DNA of 64,000 bases from Typha latifolia. Its lineage: Eukaryota > Streptophyta > Magnoliopsida > Poales > Typhaceae. This document shows, piece after piece, positions 62,571 through 64,000 of this stretch; position 1 is the stretch's first letter, and each line of letters starts with the position of its first letter. Where the stretch lies: assembly GCA_019914945.1 (NCBI GenBank), contig CM034103.1:3782001-3846000 (forward strand), read 5' to 3'. A program made the position numbers and the translations under genes. The notes beneath the pieces were generated by a model. That model was not told where the DNA came from, ran no database searches, and saw only the letters and a program-made list of their open reading frames with translations.

Positions 62571-62980
62571 ACAATATATAAATGAAAATCTATATTTTTA
62601 TAAATAAAATAAGTAAAAAAATCTATAACACCAAGACGACAGCAAACCCAAAATATATATCTATAAAAATATAAGTCAAAACTCATGCAAGAGTTACAAG
62701 CCATCTAACTTAATTTACATGAATAGAATAAAAATAAGAATTAGAAGACTAAAGGCCGGTCTTCGATCGCCAGATCCTCCATGGGCTCGAGGGTCATCTA
62801 CTAATCTGAAAATATTCTACCAAACAGTGGTAAGCATAAAACCCGGCAAATATCCACTGTTATAGTCTAAAAGTAGTGCGATGAAAGATATAACAATAAG
62901 TAAATATGAATATGTGCATCATGATCAAATAGAATGCATCAGTACCACATACTCGTCATGCTCATCTGATGCGCACATGC

Positions 62981-63152
62981 ATTAGCAATCGATAATCTAC
63001 CATACATCATCTGAACTATCAACTATCAAGTCTTCAAGCTCAAGCTCACACTAAGCTCCGTCCATATTCATTAGCAATCGATAATCTACCATACATCATC
63101 TGAACTATCAACTATCAAGTCTTCAAGCTCAAGCTCACACTAAGCTCCGCCC
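62981..63152 (+). repeat. 89-bp tandem duplication
   Basis: 62981-63063 is repeated at 63070-63152 with a single change (CCGTCC/CCGCCC). The near identity means it is recent. Confidence 0.95.
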
Positions 63153-64000
63153 ATAGGCCAAGACAACACTTCACCATATAATAATCATCATCTCAAATTA
63201 TCAAGTCTATAACATAGGCTCATATAGAGATATAGGTATGTAGGCCACATCATCATTTACACTTGATTGCATACATCCCCCAAGGGAGGGTAGACTCTAG
63301 CAATAGAATCACTAGCCTATCACCTGGTGAACAATATGACCAATTGTCCACAATCGTAGACTAAGGATCTCAATCGTAAGCCCATCACATACGTTAGTGT
63401 CACACATCGATACTAACATTCGAGCCCTCGGCTCCACACCATAGCATCACTATGCGAAAATCATAAGCCGTCGCTCATGGATGTCTTCACCCTACATCAT
63501 CTAGTACCGCTAGGTCTACGTTATCCTACCATTCTCTCTCTCTATCTTAAATACTCTAAAGAGTATAACTCTCGTCAATCGATAGTAAATCGCTCATCGC
63601 CCGACGAAATAGCTACCTGATTGTCTATGATCAATAGATTAAGACGTCGGTGTGGGGACCTAATATATATAAGTATAATAGTATCCCCTGCCCCTAACCC
63701 TGGCCGGAGAGGTGTCGGGTACCGTCGAGACGCAACAATCACCCATTTTATGGTTGTGCACATATATAAGTGGCATGATATTATATAGCACAACAAATAT
63801 AATACACACATAGTTATCATGTTTTGCATGCCAACACACATGTTCATGCCCAATAAATATAACTAGAAATAATAATATATGAAATCTTACCGAATAGCAA
63901 AATAAAATTACCATGCATGACGTGCAATAATAACGGTAAGGAAAATATATGTACACACATACTATAAGTGTGATGATGTTATAAGATAGGTTATTTCATT
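63153..64000. other. Probable non-coding part of a repeat, no gene seen
   Basis: Composition is more even than in the flanking AT-rich DNA, with many ATCA/TCAT words and a GC-rich patch at 63685-63740. No coding frame is recognised. It could be the untranslated interior of an LTR element that continues to the right. Confidence 0.3.

Noticed and set aside
62980..63152. CRISPR-like repeat pattern
   Set aside because: Only two units in tandem without spacers, in plant DNA.

Overview
This is nuclear DNA from a flowering plant. Genes are split by GT-AG introns, the DNA between them is AT-rich, and most of the window is degraded retrotransposons and small DNA transposons. One 697-codon gene spreads its coding exons over 28.5 kb because its introns hold nested transposons. 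That fits a plant with long introns, perhaps a monocot such as a palm, but this is a guess from gene style and I cannot name the species.

Layout. Positions 1-2329 (minus) hold the first four exons of a sorbitol dehydrogenase gene that runs off the left edge. From 2.3 to 16.2 kb there is no confident gene: a LINE remnant (8.8-9.8 kb) and a 3.3 kb LTR element that keeps gag but no pol (10.3-13.6 kb), in otherwise AT-rich sequence. From 16.2 to 46.8 kb (plus) lies a complete SPX-MFS (PHT5/VPT-type) vacuolar phosphate transporter gene: TATA box, non-coding first exon, ten coding exons and a poly(A) signal. Its introns carry hAT-like elements, an LTR similar to the 10.3 kb element, a copia gag fragment and, in the 9.2 kb last intron, three elements side by side: a hAT-like element, a TRIM-like element and a reverse-oriented copia element. 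Each has target-site duplications I could read.

About 1.8 kb past that stop codon, on the same strand, is a MIR399 gene (hairpin 48283-48427). Three perfect matches to the PHR1-binding box GNATATNC lie upstream of it. miR399 is the phosphate-starvation microRNA that silences the PHO2 ubiquitin conjugase, so a vacuolar phosphate transporter and a phosphate-starvation microRNA sit side by side. From memory, Arabidopsis has the same pairing (MIR399b next to PHT5;1), so this may be an old linked phosphate module. It is the best discovery in the window.

From 49 to 58 kb there are a purine-rich minisatellite, a second copia remnant (plus strand, with LTR and primer-binding site), and AT-rich DNA with short tandem duplications. 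Positions 58361-59836 (plus) encode an intact single-exon 3-ketoacyl-CoA synthase. It keeps the catalytic Cys and Asn but has Pro at the catalytic His position and Gln at another normally conserved His, so it may be a non-catalytic (regulatory) KCS of the KCS3/KCS12 kind. The last 4 kb hold a repeat with inverted ends and an 89-bp tandem duplication.
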